A DNA stretch of 64,000 bases, from contig NZ_JAPMOU010000001.1 in assembly GCF_028858535.1 (NCBI RefSeq), positions 124,001-188,000 of the forward strand. Direction: 5' to 3'. This document shows, piece by piece, positions 1 to 10,866 of the stretch (position 1 is the first letter of the stretch; every line of letters begins with the position of its first letter). Position numbers and translations under genes: made by a program. The DNA is from Spartinivicinus poritis (lineage in GTDB: Bacteria > Pseudomonadota > Gammaproteobacteria > Pseudomonadales > Zooshikellaceae). The notes below the pieces were generated by a model, which saw only the letters and a program-made list of their open reading frames with translations, searched no databases and was not told the origin of the DNA.

Positions 1-1
1 T

Positions 2-1159
2 CTATTTGACCAACGTGTTGCCATTGACTTGATTAATAGCCAAAAATTTGGTCATGCTCACAACTGTTGTATAGGTGCTTACGTACTGAACCTTAGCACT
101 GATCAAGTAGAGCTATTTCAAACTAAGTTCACTGTCATTGCGACAGGTGGTGCCAGCAAAGTTTATCTATATACGAGTAATCAGGATGGTGCTTCAGGAG
201 ATGGCATTGCGATGGCTTGGCGAGCAGGTTGCCGAGTAGCCAATATGGAGTTCAATCAGTTTCACCCTACTTGTTTATTTCATCCCCATGCCAAGTCATT
301 TTTAATTTCTGAAGCCGTTAGAGGAGAAGGTGGCAAATTACTATTACCCAATGGCCAGCGCTTTATGGATCAGTTTGATCCTCGTGGTGAATTAGCTCCT
401 CGCGATATTGTGGCACGAGGCATTGACCATGAAATGAAACGCTTGGGTTTAGACTGTGTATTTTTAGACATTAGTCATAAGCCTGCCAAATTTATTGAGC
501 AGCATTTTCCCACCATATTACAGCACTGTGCCAGCTTTGGTATTGATATCACCAAAGAACCTATTCCAGTAGTGCCTGCCGCTCACTACACTTGTGGGGG
601 AGTTTTAGTTGATCAGCATGGCCAAACAGATATTCCCAACCTTTACGCTATTGGAGAAGCCAGCTTTACAGGCTTACACGGAGCCAACCGATTAGCCAGT
701 AATTCATTATTAGAATGTATTGTTTATGGCCGCTCTGCTGCAATAAACATTTTAGCAAAACTGCCAAACACCCAGACAACACCAGCTGTACCAGCATGGG
801 ATGAGAGTCAGGTCACTGACTCAGATGAAGACATTATTATTGCCCACAACTGGGAAGAGTTAAGACGGTTCATGTGGGACTATGTAGGCATCGTCAGAAC
901 CAATAAGCGCTTACAGCGTGCCAAACACCGTATTGACCTTTTACAACAAGAGATTTATGAATTTTACAGCAACTATAAAGTCAGTAATGACTTAATTGAG
1001 TTGCGTAACCTGGCTGTCGTTGCAGACTTAATTATCCAGTCTGCCTTGCAACGAAAAGAGAGTCGTGGTTTGCATTATACCCTTGACTATCCAGAGCAAT
1101 TACCCGTTGCTACTGACACTATCTTAATCCCTGAAAATTTTCTAGGTGCGAACTTCTAA
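2..1159 (+). CDS. nadB: L-aspartate oxidase, 3' part (cut by window start)
   Basis: FAD enzyme of de novo NAD synthesis: it oxidises L-aspartate to iminoaspartate, which NadA condenses to quinolinate. The reading frame is already open at base 2, so about 386 C-terminal residues are present and the N-terminal FAD-binding GxGxxG lies outside the window. The fumarate reductase/succinate dehydrogenase flavoprotein signature is clear: [11 protein letters not shown] followed by SEAVRGEGG, then HYTCGGV, and [11 protein letters not shown] near the FAD site. The C-terminal helical domain is complete. It converges with ygfX/sdhE on the other strand, an arrangement also found in Pseudomonas. I see nothing abnormal beyond the window truncation. 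Confidence 0.95.
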   Translation, partial: LFDQRVAIDLINSQKFGHAHNCCIGAYVLNLSTDQVELFQTKFTVIATGGASKVYLYTSNQDGASGDGIAMAWRAGCRVANMEFNQFHPTCLFHPHAKSFLISEAVRGEGGKLLLPNGQRFMDQFDPRGELAPRDIVARGIDHEMKRLGLDCVFLDISHKPAKFIEQHFPTILQHCASFGIDITKEPIPVVPAAHYTCGGVLVDQHGQTDIPNLYAIGEASFTGLHGANRLASNSLLECIVYGRSAAINILAKLPNTQTTPAVPAWDESQVTDSDEDIIIAHNWEELRRFMWDYVGIVRTNKRLQRAKHRIDLLQQEIYEFYSNYKVSNDLIELRNLAVVADLIIQSALQRKESRGLHYTLDYPEQLPVATDTILIPENFLGANF

Positions 1160-1219
1160 CGGTAAGCAACAGAAAGTTGTACCTAATTGCAACAAGAGAG
1201 ACTTTTGCAAAGCTAGGTT

Positions 1220-1675
1220 TTAAAGAATAGGGTTTTCTGGCTCAGTGGCAAAGTCGTGGCTTAAAATTACTCGCAATTGACGGTAGGCTTCTTTATCAAC
1301 AGAGTCGGGGGTAATCACCAGCGAGTATCGTGACAACTGGCCTACTTTAATCCGAACAATCGTTAAGGGCACAGTGATAAAACAGTCATTTGCTAGCTCA
1401 CCCTGAAAAGTAACTTGCTGGTTGGTTAGTAACTGCCACTGAGTTTGACTCAACCGCCTAAGCTCAATAATGCTACCTGGCAGCTTTTTTAATCCATACA
1501 ACAAAGTTTGATAACAACCAAAAGCCAGTAGGCCACCAACCGTAGTTAACTTAAGTGCCCAGTGTATATTTACCAGCCAACAAAGTAATACTGCCAACCC
1601 TAAATATAAACTAGTAAGGTAAATACAAAGCGCCTTAGAAGAACTGATTTTTAACTTAAGTTGGTGACCATTAAT
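1220..1675 (-). CDS. ygfX: YgfX/CptA-like inner-membrane protein, probable ATT start
   Basis: Small membrane protein of the YgfX family, encoded directly downstream of sdhE as in E. coli and Pseudomonas. E. coli YgfX has been described as a toxin partner of SdhE (CptAB); here that role is only inferred. Two hydrophobic segments lie near the N-terminus (around LYLGLAVLLCWLV and TVGGLLAFGCYQTLLYG), followed by a soluble part ending in YRQLRVILSH, typical of the family. No ATG, GTG or TTG exists in frame before TTG at 1597, which would delete the first membrane segment. The frame is open back to an ATT at 1675 that sits 9 nt behind an AAAGGAG formed by the end of sdhE. I therefore place the start at ATT 1675 (151 residues); TTG 1597 (125 residues) is the alternative. 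Confidence 0.72.
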   Translation of the reverse strand: MNGHQLKLKISSSKALCIYLTSLYLGLAVLLCWLVNIHWALKLTTVGGLLAFGCYQTLLYGLKKLPGSIIELRRLSQTQWQLLTNQQVTFQGELANDCFITVPLTIVRIKVGQLSRYSLVITPDSVDKEAYRQLRVILSHDFATEPENPIL

Positions 1676-1681
1676 TTAGCG

Positions 1682-1939
1682 CTACTCCTTTGGTTGCACT
1701 CGATCCAAAATAATATCAACAATACGAGCTAGGTCAGGGTCTTCTGGGCGACTTTTTTGCATAAACCAGCCAAACATATCTTGATCCTCACAACTCAGTA
1801 GCTTTTCATAACGGGCTTGATCTTCAGGGCTCAACTGCGGATAAGCTTCCTTTAAAAAAGGCACTAATAGTACATCCAACTCCAGCATACCGCGCCGACT
1901 ATGCCAAAATAACCGATTGAGTTCAGTTTGTGATTTCAT
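1682..1939 (-). CDS. sdhE: FAD assembly factor SdhE
   Basis: 85-residue helical protein that promotes covalent flavinylation of SdhA (succinate dehydrogenase) and FrdA in the cytoplasm. The family signature RGxxE is present as RRGMLELD at about residues 16-23, and the length matches E. coli SdhE (88). It is also known as YgfY or CptB. It starts at ATG 1939 and its last codons carry the AAAGGAG that appears to serve ygfX, so the two genes are translationally linked. It sits beside nadB, another member of the flavoprotein family that SdhE substrates belong to. Confidence 0.95.
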   Translation of the reverse strand: MKSQTELNRLFWHSRRGMLELDVLLVPFLKEAYPQLSPEDQARYEKLLSCEDQDMFGWFMQKSRPEDPDLARIVDIILDRVQPKE

Positions 1940-2093
1940 AACAAGCCTCTACTACTTTGAGATAAGGGTCTGTTCCACTCCCTAGCCCTAGCATTATATG
2001 CTTCCTCAACAAATTACGCATTTATTCATGTTGATAATCTCAGTAATATGTCAATCATATTCTCTTTTATCATCATCACTAACAACAGGTTAA

Positions 2094-3131
2094 ATGTTCA
2101 ACATGACCACCACATGGCAATCATTTCTAACTAAACAGGGTGCAACCTTTGATGGCCATCTACTGACATGCTTCCATAACCAAGAAGAGCTATCAGACAT
2201 AACTCAACAGTCCATCATTAGTGACCTTGGACCACAAGGAATTTTACAAGTATCTGGAGAAGGTGCTGAGCAATTTTTACAAGGCCAACTGACTTGTGAT
2301 GTCAAAGCACTCCCAGACAATACCCTGACATTAGGTGCCTGTTGTAATAACAAAGGACGAATGCTTACTAACTTTTACTTACTTCGCTTGCCCAATCATT
2401 TTTGGCTAATTATGGATCGTAATTTAGTCGACTCGATGATTGAAGAACTGAAAAAATACTGTGCTTTTTTTAAAGCCGAAATGCTTAATGTCACTGACCA
2501 ATATGTAAGCCTTGGACTAACAGGCTCACATATCCCTTCATTACTCAATAGCCAGCAAATACCAACACCATCCGAAGCTGGACAAAGCCAGTCTTTTAGT
2601 AACCAGGTGATTTGTCAGCTACCAAGCCAGCTCCATCGTTATCAAGTCTGGTTAACTACAGCAACTGCAGTCCAATTATGGGAAAACTTGCCTGCCGAAG
2701 TTGCTCCAGTTAGTTACAACCAGTGGCAACTACTTGATATTCAGGCTGGTTTAGCTTGGGTAAACCAGGAAGCTCGCCTGGCATTTATTCCTCAACAGTT
2801 TAATATGCAGGTAACAGGAGGTATAAGCTTTAAAAAAGGCTGCTATACAGGTCAAGAAATTGTTGCGCGCATGCAATATTTAGGGAAACAAAAAAATCAT
2901 CTGTATTGCATTCAATACCAAACAGATCAGCCGATTCCTAATATGACTCCTCTCCAGTCTCACTCACATACGGCAAATGTAGGCCACTTGATTAATAGCG
3001 CACAAATAACCAATAACCAGTTCCAAGCACTAGCTGTACTACAAGATAAGGCAGTTGCAGCAGATGACTTATATTTTGCCAAACAGCCAAATGAAAAAGT
3101 GATATTGTTGGATTTGCCCTATACTGTCTAA
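2094..3131 (+). CDS. ygfZ: tRNA-modifying/folate-binding protein YgfZ
   Basis: Folate-dependent protein of the GcvT-like fold, implicated in repair or assembly of Fe-S enzymes such as the tRNA methylthiotransferase MiaB. The family hallmark KGCYTGQE is at about residues 248-255, containing the conserved cysteine, and the upstream GQLTCDV segment is typical. Length 345 is usual for the family. ATG codons at 2094 and 2103 are both possible starts; no strong ribosome-binding site decides between them. It is divergent from sdhE, with a 154-nt gap serving as a two-way promoter region. The neighbouring genes match the Pseudomonas nadB-sdhE-ygfZ cluster. Confidence 0.93.
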   Translation: MFNMTTTWQSFLTKQGATFDGHLLTCFHNQEELSDITQQSIISDLGPQGILQVSGEGAEQFLQGQLTCDVKALPDNTLTLGACCNNKGRMLTNFYLLRLPNHFWLIMDRNLVDSMIEELKKYCAFFKAEMLNVTDQYVSLGLTGSHIPSLLNSQQIPTPSEAGQSQSFSNQVICQLPSQLHRYQVWLTTATAVQLWENLPAEVAPVSYNQWQLLDIQAGLAWVNQEARLAFIPQQFNMQVTGGISFKKGCYTGQEIVARMQYLGKQKNHLYCIQYQTDQPIPNMTPLQSHSHTANVGHLINSAQITNNQFQALAVLQDKAVAADDLYFAKQPNEKVILLDLPYTV

Positions 3132-3282
3132 AAAGATACACCTCCCAGGTAATAGAGGGTGTTGCAAAAGAGTACAGAAAGTAAATTTTGCGACAACCTG
3201 AATACACTAGGGGTATATTTATCTGTTCGCCAAATAAACGGACTATACTAATCCCGGACTGATTAATTTGGGTGCTTTCCCT

Positions 3283-4119
3283 ATGGCTAACCTGTCAGAA
3301 CGAATTGAAGAAGAGATTTTAGACGCACTTAGAAATGATGAATTAAGCCTGCCAACCCTTCCTGAAGTAGCATTAAAAGTACGGGAAACCGCAGAAGACC
3401 CGGAAGCAGGAGTGGTTGAGTTGGCAAAAGTTATTAGTAATGATGCCGCCATTACCGCTCGCATTATAAAGGTCGTTAACTCCCCCTTAATGCGTACCAG
3501 CCGTGAAATCGATAATATCCAAATGGCGGTGAATCGGCTAGGTATGACCTATAGTGCCAACCTTGCCACCGGGCTGGCGATGGAGCAAATGTTCCAAGCT
3601 ACTTCAGATGTTGTAGACAAAATGATGCGCGATGTGTGGTCTAAAAGCACTGAAGTTGCAGGTATCTGCAATGTGTTATGCCGACACTATACTAAGCTAC
3701 AACCAGACCAAGCAATGCTTGCAGGACTCATGCATAAAATTGGTGCACTACCAGTGCTGACTTATGTGGAAAGTATCTCTAACATTCCCGATAGTATTAC
3801 CCTGGCTCATGTTATTGAAAAAACTCACCCCACTCTAGGCACCAAAATTCTTGAAGCCTGGGATTTCCCCAGCATGATTGCCAAAGTGCCTGAAGAATAT
3901 ATCAAGTTTGATCGAGACTCCCCTAAAGTAGATTACGTAGATATTGTGATGGTCGCTAACTTACAAAGCTTAGTCGGCACTGGCCACCCTTATACAGAAA
4001 TGGACTGGAGTTCAATAAAGGCTTTTGAAAAACTCGGCTTAGATCCAAATGTAGACATGAACGAAGCTGAAGACTTGAGTGATGAGATGGAAGCCGCTAT
4101 GGCCCTGCTAGCTCAATAA
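3283..4119 (+). CDS. HDOD-domain signalling protein 1
   Basis: HDOD proteins are degenerate HD-fold domains used as signalling or scaffold modules, often in motility, biofilm and stress circuits; their biochemical activity is mostly unknown. The HDOD core begins at LPTLPEVALKVRE and continues through ISNDAAITARIIKVVNSPL and the long helical region containing AMLAGLMHKIGALP. The catalytic HD pair of true phosphohydrolases is absent, as expected. An upstream in-frame TTG at 3268 adds five residues but has no ribosome-binding site, so ATG 3283 is preferred (278 residues). It lies 151 nt after ygfZ. It is one of three HDOD genes in the window, the others being near 18.5 and 50.8 kb. The specific role is unknown. 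Confidence 0.88.
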   Translation: MANLSERIEEEILDALRNDELSLPTLPEVALKVRETAEDPEAGVVELAKVISNDAAITARIIKVVNSPLMRTSREIDNIQMAVNRLGMTYSANLATGLAMEQMFQATSDVVDKMMRDVWSKSTEVAGICNVLCRHYTKLQPDQAMLAGLMHKIGALPVLTYVESISNIPDSITLAHVIEKTHPTLGTKILEAWDFPSMIAKVPEEYIKFDRDSPKVDYVDIVMVANLQSLVGTGHPYTEMDWSSIKAFEKLGLDPNVDMNEAEDLSDEMEAAMALLAQ

Positions 4120-4156
4120 TGACCTAATGCTATTAATGGTTTAACACTATCACTTG

Positions 4157-4207
4157 CCCTGCTGCCAAACAAATGCTGCCTTTAGGCTTCTGGCAACAGG
4201 GTTTATT
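4157..4207 (+). terminator. Probable terminator of the first HDOD gene
   Basis: An imperfect inverted repeat, CCCTGCTGCCA (4157-4167) and TGGCAACAGGG (4191-4201), with one mismatch, is followed by TTTATT. It lies between the convergent HDOD gene and the large kinase gene. The loop is rather long, so the call is moderate. Confidence 0.5.
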
Positions 4208-4242
4208 GATAGGCGTATTGCTAGTCTTTTGCAACGATATAT

Positions 4243-7200
4243 TTAAGGGATATTCTCTTCTACTAGGTGCAACGCTTCATCAAAGTCAAAGTTATCAATT
4301 TTTTCTCCAATTTGGCCAAGCAGCTTTGGATCAAGTGCGTTCGTTAACTGGGGCATTAACTTTTGCCATACAGCCATTACTTCGGTATCCCCACTAGCCA
4401 GCATATTTTTCAATTGACCAAGTTCATCTGCAGCAGAGGCATCACTACTATTATGCTCACTAGTCACTTCAGCTCCAACAGCTGCTTGGATGTCAGTTGT
4501 CGTATCATCAGTGTCTTCACTAATGACTCCTGGTAACTGACTCAATTCTTCTGACAACATTTGAGAGCATGCTTCTAGTTGATTAAATGCCTGCTCAGCC
4601 TGCTCAAACTGCTCTGCTTTAATTAGTTTTTCTAATGCCAAGCAACTGTCTTGTAATTCGTTAGCACCAATATTACCCGCAACCCCCTTCATTGTATGAG
4701 CTTGATAAAGGGCTTGCTCCCAGTCTCGATTAGTAAGTGACTGCCCTAGTGACTGCAAATTTGCTGGCTGCTGATTAATAAAATCGCGGAGCAACTTACA
4801 ATATAAAACCTGATTTTGCATAACCCTGGATAAGCCTGCAGTTAAATCAATACTAGCAAGCTGCTCTGGCCACTCTAACTGAGGTTGATTAACCCTTTTA
4901 TTGCTAATAATGGGTTTCGCTTTGAGCCACCTGGCAATCATGACACTCAATTCATCAGGGTTTAATGGCTTTGCAATATGGTCATTCATACCTGCAGCCA
5001 AGCACTTTTCTCGATCTCGTCGCATTGCATGAGCTGTCATTGCCACAATAGGCAGCTTATCAAATTGAGGCATACTGCGAATTTTTTCTGTTGCCTGAAA
5101 GCCATCCATTTCAGGCATTTGAATATCCATAAATACCAGTTGAAAGTTATCCTGCTGAATGCGGTCTACTGCCTCTCGACCATTATTAACAATGACAACA
5201 TTCAAGCCCAGTGCTAATAATAATTCCTGAGCAACCTGCTGGTTAATTTCATTATCTTCTGCCAACAATACTTTAGCACCCGCCAGTTGTGGTGCTATTT
5301 GAGTCAATTGCTGACTGCCTTTTAATACTCTGGCTCGATACCAGCGGTCGCAGGTTCTTAAGACAGTTTCCAGTAATACGGAAGGGCTGACAGGTTTAAT
5401 TAAAAAACCATCCACGGCACCTTGTGCCTGTTGCATAATTTCTTCCCGGCCATAAGCGGTGACCATTACAATTGCAGGTATTTTATATAGCCCCTCCATT
5501 TGCTTGATATGAATTGATGCATCTATACCATCAGTGTCGGGCATTCGCCAATCCATCAACACCAGCTCAAAACAATCACCAGGCATCTGGTTAGCCTGCT
5601 TAATTAATTCATAAGCTTCCGTCGCTGAGCTGACCGCCTGAGGTCTCAGGCTAAATGTTTCCAGCATATCAGTAAGCACTGTTTGTGATGTTTCATTATC
5701 ATCCACTATTAATACGCGAACACCTTGCAGCTCTTCACTGAGTCTTTTTAATTGATCTTCTGAGCGATGGATGCCAAGTTTAGCGGTAAACACAAACTCA
5801 CTGCCATGCCCCACTTCACTCACTACTTTTATATCTCCTCCCATCATGGCCACGAGTTTTTTACAAATGGCTAGGCCTAGCCCTGTGCCACCAAACTTAC
5901 GGGTGGTTGAGCCATCCACCTGAGAAAATGAGTCAAATAAGCGAGTTAAATGATCTTCACTAATCCCAATACCACTGTCCTTGACAGTAAATACCAGTTC
6001 AACTTCTTCATCACCTTTCGAGCGTACTTTAGCACTAACCGTCACCTGCCCTTTACGGGTAAACTTAATCGCGTTATGAGTTAAATTAATTAAGACTTGG
6101 CCCAACCGCAGTGGATCACCGATCAATTGACGAGGCACATCAGGCTCTATTTGATACACAACTTTTAGGTTTTTCTCTTCTGCTTTAACCCCCATCATGC
6201 TCGATAAATTATCAAAGACTTCTTCTATATCGAAGTTGATGGACTCCATATCCATTTTGCCTGCTTCAATTTTTGAGAAATCTAGAATGTCATTAATAAT
6301 GCCCAGCAAAGCGTGGGATGAAGATTTAATTTTACTAATATAGTCGTATTGTTTTTTACTGAGCTCTGTCTGAAGTGCCAAATGACTCATACCAATAATA
6401 GCGTTCATTGGTGTACGAATTTCATGGCTCATATTGGCTAAAAATTCACTTTTCGCTAAATTTGCCTGATCTGCTGTTTCTTTAGCTTGACGAAGCGCTT
6501 CTTCAGCGTGTTTACGGTCAGTAATATCCCGGCTGGACATAAACACATAGCCTTCACCGTCATACTCCATAAAGTTAGCCGTTACCTCCACAGGGTAAAC
6601 AGAATTATCTTTACGGCGTCGGAGGGTTTCGAAGGTTCTGGGTTTACCACGGGTTAGTACATTCCACAACGATTCCCAGGCTCGCTGATTCAACTCAGGG
6701 TCAATGTTCGTAACTTTTTTATTGAGTAACTCTTCCTGCTCGTAACCCAATGAACGGCATAAGGCCATATTCACATAACGATGGCTGCCATCCTGACGCA
6801 CCCAAAGAATATCATCTGCAGAATTATCTAAAGAAAAACGAGCTAATGACAATTCTTGTCGGCGGGTTAACTCTTCCGTGATATCGACATGCGTACCCAC
6901 TGCACGCAAGGGTTCATTTTTATGATTACGCTTAACCACCTTACCCCGAGTTTGTACTGTACTATAACTGCCTTCTTGCCGGCGTACTCGATAAGTGCAT
7001 TCAAAACTGTCATTTTGGGTGGCAAACATATGGTCTAAAAATGCCGTCGTTTGCGCTTTATCATCAGGGTGGATTAAATCTTCCCAGGCTTCTTTCGTTC
7101 CTTTTATCGTATCAGGCTGATACCCCAGCATAATGGCAAAACGAGGACTAAAATAAATTTTGCCTGCCGGAATATTCCAGTCCCAAAGCCCATCTGTCGC

Positions 7201-10098
7201 AGCATCCATTGCCAGTTGATAGCGCTCTTCACTTATACGTAATGCATCCTCAGCATCTTTACGGGCTCGGCCAATGGCAATTAATTCTCCTGCGCGCCAT
7301 AACAAAGCAACTTCTTCACTAGTCCAGGTTTTATCCTGATCAACTGTGACTTGGGCAATGGAGCCAACAACCCGCCCTGACAGCAACATAGGCACATGAA
7401 TAACTGAGCGAATATTGAGTGATTCCAAATAATGGCGTACTGATGAAGGCTCATGCACACCAAAGCTACCCAACGACCACTGGCACACTTCCCCTTTTAA
7501 TGGCCGACTATCCAGTGCCCGAAAATGTTCAGTTAACATTTGCTGCTGCTGTTCGGTATAGTCTGGCATGGATTTAATGTGCCAGTTATGAGTGATGCTG
7601 GCTCTTTTATAATCAGTGTCATAATTCAGTACATAGCTGCGATCAGCCCCCATAAACTCACCAATCACTCTAATGGTGTACTGAATTGCTTCATCCAGCT
7701 CCCGATCCATAAACTGCCGGGTAATGTTACTGATCATCCGGTCCATTTGCGCCCGCATCCGTAAGGCTTTTTCTGCCTTATGACGCTCATCAATTTCTCT
7801 GGATAACCGCCAGTTCCAGTAAATAATCAGTAAAATAATGGCCAGGGTAATAACCACCCCGATAATAAATTCTTTCGTAGGCTTCCATACTCTAGGTTGA
7901 ATAGAAATCCACTTTCCTTCGATTTCATTTTTTTCTTTCGTTGGAATACTACTCAACACTTTATTTAGAATGGTGCTAAACACTTCCCAGTGGCGATGGG
8001 TGGCCATTCGATAGTCGTAGTTATACCCCACTTCAGCAACATTGCGTAAATTGGTTATCTTAGTCCGATCAATGGAGTACGATAGAGTCGCCCGGTTAAC
8101 TATCATCGCATCAAGCTGACCTAACGACACCTGCTTAATACCACTAACAAAGTCCGGCACATTGATAAATTCGATTTCTGGGTAGCGGGATTTAATAAAT
8201 TCCGTTGGTTCAAAATCAGGCAAAGTAGCCACTTTTTTGCCCGCTAAATCTTTTATGCTTTTAATGCTATCGTCGGTACTGCGCGCAATAATGTCAGTTG
8301 GAATTTTCAGATAAGGCTGAGTAAAGGCATAGCGCTTGGCATGATCTTCATCCCAGGCAATCACACTCAGCATATCCACTTCACGACGACGTAATTTCTC
8401 TTTAGCTGCTTCCCAATTAGCCGAAGGGACGTATTTCATAGTAATCCCTAAGCGCTTCTCAATAATCTCTATATATTCAGCAGCAATTCCCCGATATTTG
8501 CTATCTTCATCTAAAAACTCGATCGGTGGGTATTTAGGGTCACCCGTAAAAGTTATTATGGGGTGGTCAGCTAGCCATTGTTTTTCTTCTTCAGTTAATT
8601 TAAGGGGAACAGCCTTATCACTAAAATAACGGGTTTTTGGGTCTGCTAACCAACGAGCTTCCATTTCTCGAAACTGTTCATGGGTGATTAAACTGAGCCC
8701 CTTATTAATATCATTTAATAGATCTCGACGCCCTTTCAGTACTCCCGCATGAAATTTTTCCCGAAAAGTAAACTGGGTGGATGCTTTTATTTCACCCACC
8801 AGCCCCAACCGATTCAGCAAAATATTAATTGACACGCGCTCAGCAATAAACGCATCAATTTGTTTTACCTGTAACGCACGAATTAGGCTTTCATTATTTT
8901 CAAAGGTAATCACTCGGGCATCAGACCAATGTTTATCTATATACACCTGATGGGATGTCCCTCTTACTACCCCTAAACGTCTACCCGCTAATTGCTCTTT
9001 GCTACGAATTGGCTCACCCGACGCGTCATAAAACAACACCGAGCTCATTTCATAAAAGGGTTGTGAAAATTCCAGCCATTCTTTGCGAGCAATCGTTTCC
9101 GAAAGCCCAGAGTGAATATCCACCTCTCCATCCTGCACTGACTCAAGGGTTTCCTGCCACTCAGTCGCCTTAAAGCGCACTTGCTTGCCATTTTTTTTCG
9201 CCCAAAGCCGCCATAAATCAACAAAGAGCCCAGCTGGACGACCTTTGGCATTTAAAAATGATAACGGAGGGAAGTCAGTATCAATAGCAACAATTAAAGC
9301 CCCACTGGTGTAGCTTTGGGTTTGCTCCAACCATTTATTTTCTATTGCTTTGCGATCAGCTGCTGAAATTTCTTGCATACCTTCTCGAATCAAGGCTTCG
9401 ATTGACTCATTATCAGGATTTACTGCAGCATAAAGGGTTCGATGATACAGAGGCTGTTCTGCTTGGTAATTATATTCCCGAGAGATCCCCTGCTTAGCCA
9501 TTAAAAACCGCAAAGTAGGTCCACTGCCCACAAAAACGCGGATTTCTCCTGCTTGAGCAGCTTTCAACATTGCTATATTATTTTGATACCTAACTAATGA
9601 CGCATCTTTTAAGCGGCTTGTTATTTCTTCAGCAGTGTCTGAGCCACTGACTATGCCTATTTTAAAGCCTGCTAAATCCTGTAGACTTTTTACCCCCAAA
9701 ACATTTCGATGATAAAAAAAGTAAATACTGCTTTTTCCAACTGGCGTAACGCCTTTTAGATTAATTGCTTTTAGTTCCTTGGTAAGTAAGCCTGCATGGA
9801 TATCCGCATGCCCCCTTGCTACCATTTCTGCTGCCACTATCGCAGGTGCACCCAAAAAACGCACCTGCACATTAGCTTGATCAGCCCAGCGACGCCACAA
9901 ATCAATAACAAAACCATCAGCCTTGCCTTGTTCATTAGTGAATTGATAAGGCTCTTGGCCGAGTGAGTAGGCTACCGTTATCGTATCTTGGGGCTGATTA
10001 CCAACCTGCTCCCCCTGTTCTGCTTGGAGAGAACTGCAAAAAGTGGTGATAACTAACCATAACGGGAACAACAGAAAAAAAGTAAATTGCTTCATCAA
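4243..10098 (-). CDS. BvgS/EvgS-like hybrid histidine kinase with three periplasmic sensor domains
   Basis: A 1951-residue phosphorelay sensor. Order: signal peptide (1-26); three solute-binding protein type 3 (Venus-flytrap) domains at about 38-258, 267-488 and 512-733; a transmembrane segment at about 743-761; GAF at about 795-945; PAS at about 955-1075 and 1085-1195; HisKA with His1225 in MSHEIRTPM; HATPase with NAIKFT, DSGIGIS and GGTGLGLAI (1342-1411); receiver 1 with Asp1516 and Lys1568; receiver 2 with Asp1658 and Lys1710; an Hpt domain with His1801 in HTMKG; and a C-terminal helical tail ending in FDFDEAL. All phosphotransfer residues are intact. BvgS and EvgS have two flytrap domains, so three is unusual. 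No response-regulator gene is adjacent, so its output partner must lie elsewhere. The ligand is unknown; polar amino acids or similar small molecules are typical of the fold. Confidence 0.95.
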   Translation of the reverse strand: MMKQFTFFLLFPLWLVITTFCSSLQAEQGEQVGNQPQDTITVAYSLGQEPYQFTNEQGKADGFVIDLWRRWADQANVQVRFLGAPAIVAAEMVARGHADIHAGLLTKELKAINLKGVTPVGKSSIYFFYHRNVLGVKSLQDLAGFKIGIVSGSDTAEEITSRLKDASLVRYQNNIAMLKAAQAGEIRVFVGSGPTLRFLMAKQGISREYNYQAEQPLYHRTLYAAVNPDNESIEALIREGMQEISAADRKAIENKWLEQTQSYTSGALIVAIDTDFPPLSFLNAKGRPAGLFVDLWRLWAKKNGKQVRFKATEWQETLESVQDGEVDIHSGLSETIARKEWLEFSQPFYEMSSVLFYDASGEPIRSKEQLAGRRLGVVRGTSHQVYIDKHWSDARVITFENNESLIRALQVKQIDAFIAERVSINILLNRLGLVGEIKASTQFTFREKFHAGVLKGRRDLLNDINKGLSLITHEQFREMEARWLADPKTRYFSDKAVPLKLTEEEKQWLADHPIITFTGDPKYPPIEFLDEDSKYRGIAAEYIEIIEKRLGITMKYVPSANWEAAKEKLRRREVDMLSVIAWDEDHAKRYAFTQPYLKIPTDIIARSTDDSIKSIKDLAGKKVATLPDFEPTEFIKSRYPEIEFINVPDFVSGIKQVSLGQLDAMIVNRATLSYSIDRTKITNLRNVAEVGYNYDYRMATHRHWEVFSTILNKVLSSIPTKEKNEIEGKWISIQPRVWKPTKEFIIGVVITLAIILLIIYWNWRLSREIDERHKAEKALRMRAQMDRMISNITRQFMDRELDEAIQYTIRVIGEFMGADRSYVLNYDTDYKRASITHNWHIKSMPDYTEQQQQMLTEHFRALDSRPLKGEVCQWSLGSFGVHEPSSVRHYLESLNIRSVIHVPMLLSGRVVGSIAQVTVDQDKTWTSEEVALLWRAGELIAIGRARKDAEDALRISEERYQLAMDAATDGLWDWNIPAGKIYFSPRFAIMLGYQPDTIKGTKEAWEDLIHPDDKAQTTAFLDHMFATQNDSFECTYRVRRQEGSYSTVQTRGKVVKRNHKNEPLRAVGTHVDITEELTRRQELSLARFSLDNSADDILWVRQDGSHRYVNMALCRSLGYEQEELLNKKVTNIDPELNQRAWESLWNVLTRGKPRTFETLRRRKDNSVYPVEVTANFMEYDGEGYVFMSSRDITDRKHAEEALRQAKETADQANLAKSEFLANMSHEIRTPMNAIIGMSHLALQTELSKKQYDYISKIKSSSHALLGIINDILDFSKIEAGKMDMESINFDIEEVFDNLSSMMGVKAEEKNLKVVYQIEPDVPRQLIGDPLRLGQVLINLTHNAIKFTRKGQVTVSAKVRSKGDEEVELVFTVKDSGIGISEDHLTRLFDSFSQVDGSTTRKFGGTGLGLAICKKLVAMMGGDIKVVSEVGHGSEFVFTAKLGIHRSEDQLKRLSEELQGVRVLIVDDNETSQTVLTDMLETFSLRPQAVSSATEAYELIKQANQMPGDCFELVLMDWRMPDTDGIDASIHIKQMEGLYKIPAIVMVTAYGREEIMQQAQGAVDGFLIKPVSPSVLLETVLRTCDRWYRARVLKGSQQLTQIAPQLAGAKVLLAEDNEINQQVAQELLLALGLNVVIVNNGREAVDRIQQDNFQLVFMDIQMPEMDGFQATEKIRSMPQFDKLPIVAMTAHAMRRDREKCLAAGMNDHIAKPLNPDELSVMIARWLKAKPIISNKRVNQPQLEWPEQLASIDLTAGLSRVMQNQVLYCKLLRDFINQQPANLQSLGQSLTNRDWEQALYQAHTMKGVAGNIGANELQDSCLALEKLIKAEQFEQAEQAFNQLEACSQMLSEELSQLPGVISEDTDDTTTDIQAAVGAEVTSEHNSSDASAADELGQLKNMLASGDTEVMAVWQKLMPQLTNALDPKLLGQIGEKIDNFDFDEALHLVEENIP

Positions 10099-10274
10099 TA
10101 GACCATGGCAATGCTGACTGAGATAAACCCATTGTTATTATTAGGGGTACCCTTTACTTAATGAATTATAACCATGGCTGGGTAATGAAAGAAACGGGGA
10201 AATAAATCCAATGCGATTGATCTATAATTTAAACGTATCCTTGTTTTCAGGCTTCTGAAATAACGGAGGCTACT

Positions 10275-10793
10275 ATGGCTATTCCCCAACTAACCGAATA
10301 CTTACAGGAAAAAAACGTTCCCTTCAGTATTCATGAGCATTCTGTAGGCTTTACAGCACAAGAAGTAGCCCAATCGGCACATGTTAGTGGCAAAGATTTT
10401 GCCAAAACAGTCATGGTGAAAGTGGATGACGTCATGTCAATGCTAGTTATGCCATCCAATTACGCTATCGACTTAAATACTATTGGCAAATACCTAGGCG
10501 CAGTTGATATTGAATTAGCCCATGAAAGTGAATTTAGCGACTTATTTCCTCACTGTAAAACTGGCGCTATGCCCCCCTTTGGTAATTTGTTTAATATTCC
10601 AGTTTATGTAGCAGAAGCATTGGTTGACGACCATAAAATTGCATTCAATGCTGGCAACCATAATGAAATAATCCGCATGGATTATCGAGACTTTGAACGA
10701 CTGGTAAAACCTAAAATCGTACGAGGAGGCTTTTATACCCAAAGCAGTCATTATGAACATGACCGCCCAAGAATGGGTACGGTTAAACATTAA
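10275..10793 (+). CDS. YbaK/EbsC-type aminoacyl-tRNA deacylase
   Basis: A 172-residue protein of the YbaK/ProX family, which hydrolyses mischarged aminoacyl-tRNAs (for example Cys- or Ala-tRNAPro) in trans. Visible family features are the early His (IHEHSVG), a conserved Lys in GKDFAKTVMVK that is usually catalytic, and the GAMPPFG loop that shapes the substrate pocket. Start ATG 10275 follows ACGGAGG at 10263-10269, a strong ribosome-binding site. It is divergent from the kinase gene with about 175 nt between them. Exact amino acid specificity cannot be read from sequence. Confidence 0.88.
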   Translation: MAIPQLTEYLQEKNVPFSIHEHSVGFTAQEVAQSAHVSGKDFAKTVMVKVDDVMSMLVMPSNYAIDLNTIGKYLGAVDIELAHESEFSDLFPHCKTGAMPPFGNLFNIPVYVAEALVDDHKIAFNAGNHNEIIRMDYRDFERLVKPKIVRGGFYTQSSHYEHDRPRMGTVKH

Positions 10794-10801
10794 GCTCCAA
10801 A

Positions 10802-10833
10802 AAACAAGTGGCTCATAAATGAGCCGTTTGTTT
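10802..10833 (+). terminator. Terminator of the ybaK-like gene
   Basis: Stem GGCTCAT/ATGAGCC, extended outward by AAACAA/TTGTTT pairing across GT bulges, and ending in a T-rich strand. It lies 8 nt after the stop codon and before the convergent mmsB gene, so it may work in both directions. Confidence 0.7.
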
Positions 10834-10866
10834 AGTTAAATTTAATAGCGGCTAGAAGGGTGAGTC

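Noticed and set aside
4243-10098. Possibility that the 1951-residue kinase is two genes fused by a sequencing error
   Set aside because: Domain order is continuous and sensible from signal peptide to Hpt, with one transmembrane segment in the right place, so a single gene is the better explanation.
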